Assembly (NCBI GenBank): GCA_047517625.1
Contig: JAKZSO010000209.1
Span: 1-7,079, forward strand
Reading direction: 5' to 3'
DNA: 7,079 bases
Source: JABHVE01 sp047517625
GTDB taxonomy: Bacteria > Pseudomonadota > Alphaproteobacteria > UBA2966 > CAIVPW01
Shown here: positions 6,913-7,079 of the stretch, in pieces
Position numbering within the stretch: position 1 is the stretch's first letter
Layout: the number at the start of each line of letters is the position of its first letter
Made by a program: the position numbers and the translations under genes
The notes under the pieces: model-generated
Databases searched by the model: none
Told to the model about the DNA's origin: nothing
Seen by the model: only the letters and a program-made list of their open reading frames with translations

Positions 6913-6940
6913 ATATTAGTACGGGTGGGCGATTTCGCAA
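6913..6940 (-). promoter_or_regulatory. Candidate sigma-70-type promoter for rne
   Basis: On the minus strand TTGCGA (6940-6935), a 16-base spacer, then TAATAT (6918-6913). Both boxes are close to the housekeeping consensus, in one of the few AT-rich spots of the region. Transcription would start near 6906, giving an rne leader of about 300 bases. Assigned by eye only; alphaproteobacterial promoters vary. Confidence 0.4.
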
Positions 6941-6996
6941 GGCGATGTCCCTATCTCTGTTGAAATTCGTGGGGCAGGCGTCGCTGGTTGATGATG

Positions 6997-7079
6997 CTAT
7001 GCTGCCTTCATGATGGTTTCAATGGCACTGTCGGCCTGAGCCTTTCTCAAGTGTTCCTGGAGAGCATTTCGGAGGATGG
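6997..7079 (-). CDS. Possible C-terminal end of an unidentified protein, cut by window edge
   Basis: A minus-strand frame enters from the right edge and runs 26 codons to a TAG at 6997-6999. Its residues look like a charged amphipathic helix, ending SAIETIMKAA, which is why I read it as the tail of a real gene. I do not recognise the family. Codon use (AGA, CGA, and G or C at only 15 of 26 third positions) is less GC-biased than in the neighbours, which could mean a recently acquired gene or simply reflect the short sample. It would lie upstream of rne in the same direction. A competing plus-strand frame from ATG 6991 to the edge looks less protein-like. No function is proposed. Confidence 0.4.
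   Translation of the reverse strand, partial: ILRNALQEHLRKAQADSAIETIMKAA

Larger units (their letters stand above)
6610..6996 (-). other. Non-coding stretch, probable rne promoter and long 5' leader
   Basis: About 390 bases without a gene that I find convincing on either strand. Open frames inside it are short and do not resemble proteins. It holds a candidate minus-strand promoter near 6913-6940, an inverted repeat at 6851-6882, a small hairpin at 6742-6754 (CCGGA-ACG-TCCGG), a GCGA-AGGT-TCGC hairpin at 6894-6905, a run of seven A at 6769-6775 (seven U in a minus-strand transcript), and the rne ribosome binding site. No tRNA cloverleaf is visible. Confidence 0.55.

Noticed and set aside
6825..7013. 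A 62-codon plus-strand open frame upstream of rne
   Set aside because: No ribosome binding site, no recognisable protein features, and it overlaps the candidate rne promoter and inverted repeat.
6991..7079. Plus-strand frame from ATG 6991 running off the right edge
   Set aside because: It is possible, but its translation begins with Met-Met-Leu-Cys-Cys and lacks typical protein or signal features. The antisense frame over the same bases looks more like a real protein end.
7071..7079. GGAGGATG at the right edge as a ribosome binding site and start
   Set aside because: There is no spacing between GGAGG and ATG. It could serve a start beyond the window, but that cannot be judged here.

Overview
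The window is GC-rich DNA, most likely chromosomal, from a proteobacterium. An alphaproteobacterium, perhaps of the Rhodospirillales type, fits best. The main evidence is an RNase E with a long acidic insertion inside its S1 domain and a C-terminal GWW motif, the docking site for polynucleotide phosphorylase known from Caulobacter. Taxonomy is inferred from protein features only.

Layout from left to right. (1) Positions 1 to about 1215, minus strand: most of an M48 zinc metalloprotease with TPR repeats (BepA/YfgC type), with its C-terminus cut by the window edge. (2) Positions about 1168-1236: a very tight divergent junction in which the 5' ends of the protease and of the next gene abut or overlap. 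It contains an imperfect palindrome. (3) Positions 1202-2812, plus strand: a predicted lipoprotein of the gamma-glutamyltransferase fold. By ungapped comparison with the E. coli enzyme it lacks the catalytic threonine and most substrate-binding residues, and it carries a short compensated frameshift scar. (4) Positions 2809-3981, plus strand: an intact class I/II PLP-dependent aminotransferase whose ATG overlaps the previous stop codon (ATGA), so the two are probably translationally coupled. (5) Positions 3982-4035: a short convergent gap with a GC-rich hairpin. (6) Positions 4036-6609, minus strand: full-length RNase E (rne), the scaffold of the RNA degradosome. (7) Positions 6610-6996: about 390 bases without a convincing gene, read here as the rne promoter and a long leader with inverted repeats. 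(8) Positions 6997-7079, minus strand: a possible 26-residue C-terminal end of an unidentified gene.

The protease probably works in envelope quality control and RNase E in RNA processing and decay. The lipoprotein and aminotransferase form a small two-gene operon of unknown substrate. Most of the window is conventional housekeeping DNA, and I do not see an undescribed multi-gene system. The most interesting signals are the dismantled active site and the frameshift scar in the gamma-glutamyltransferase-like gene, followed by the structured upstream region of rne.
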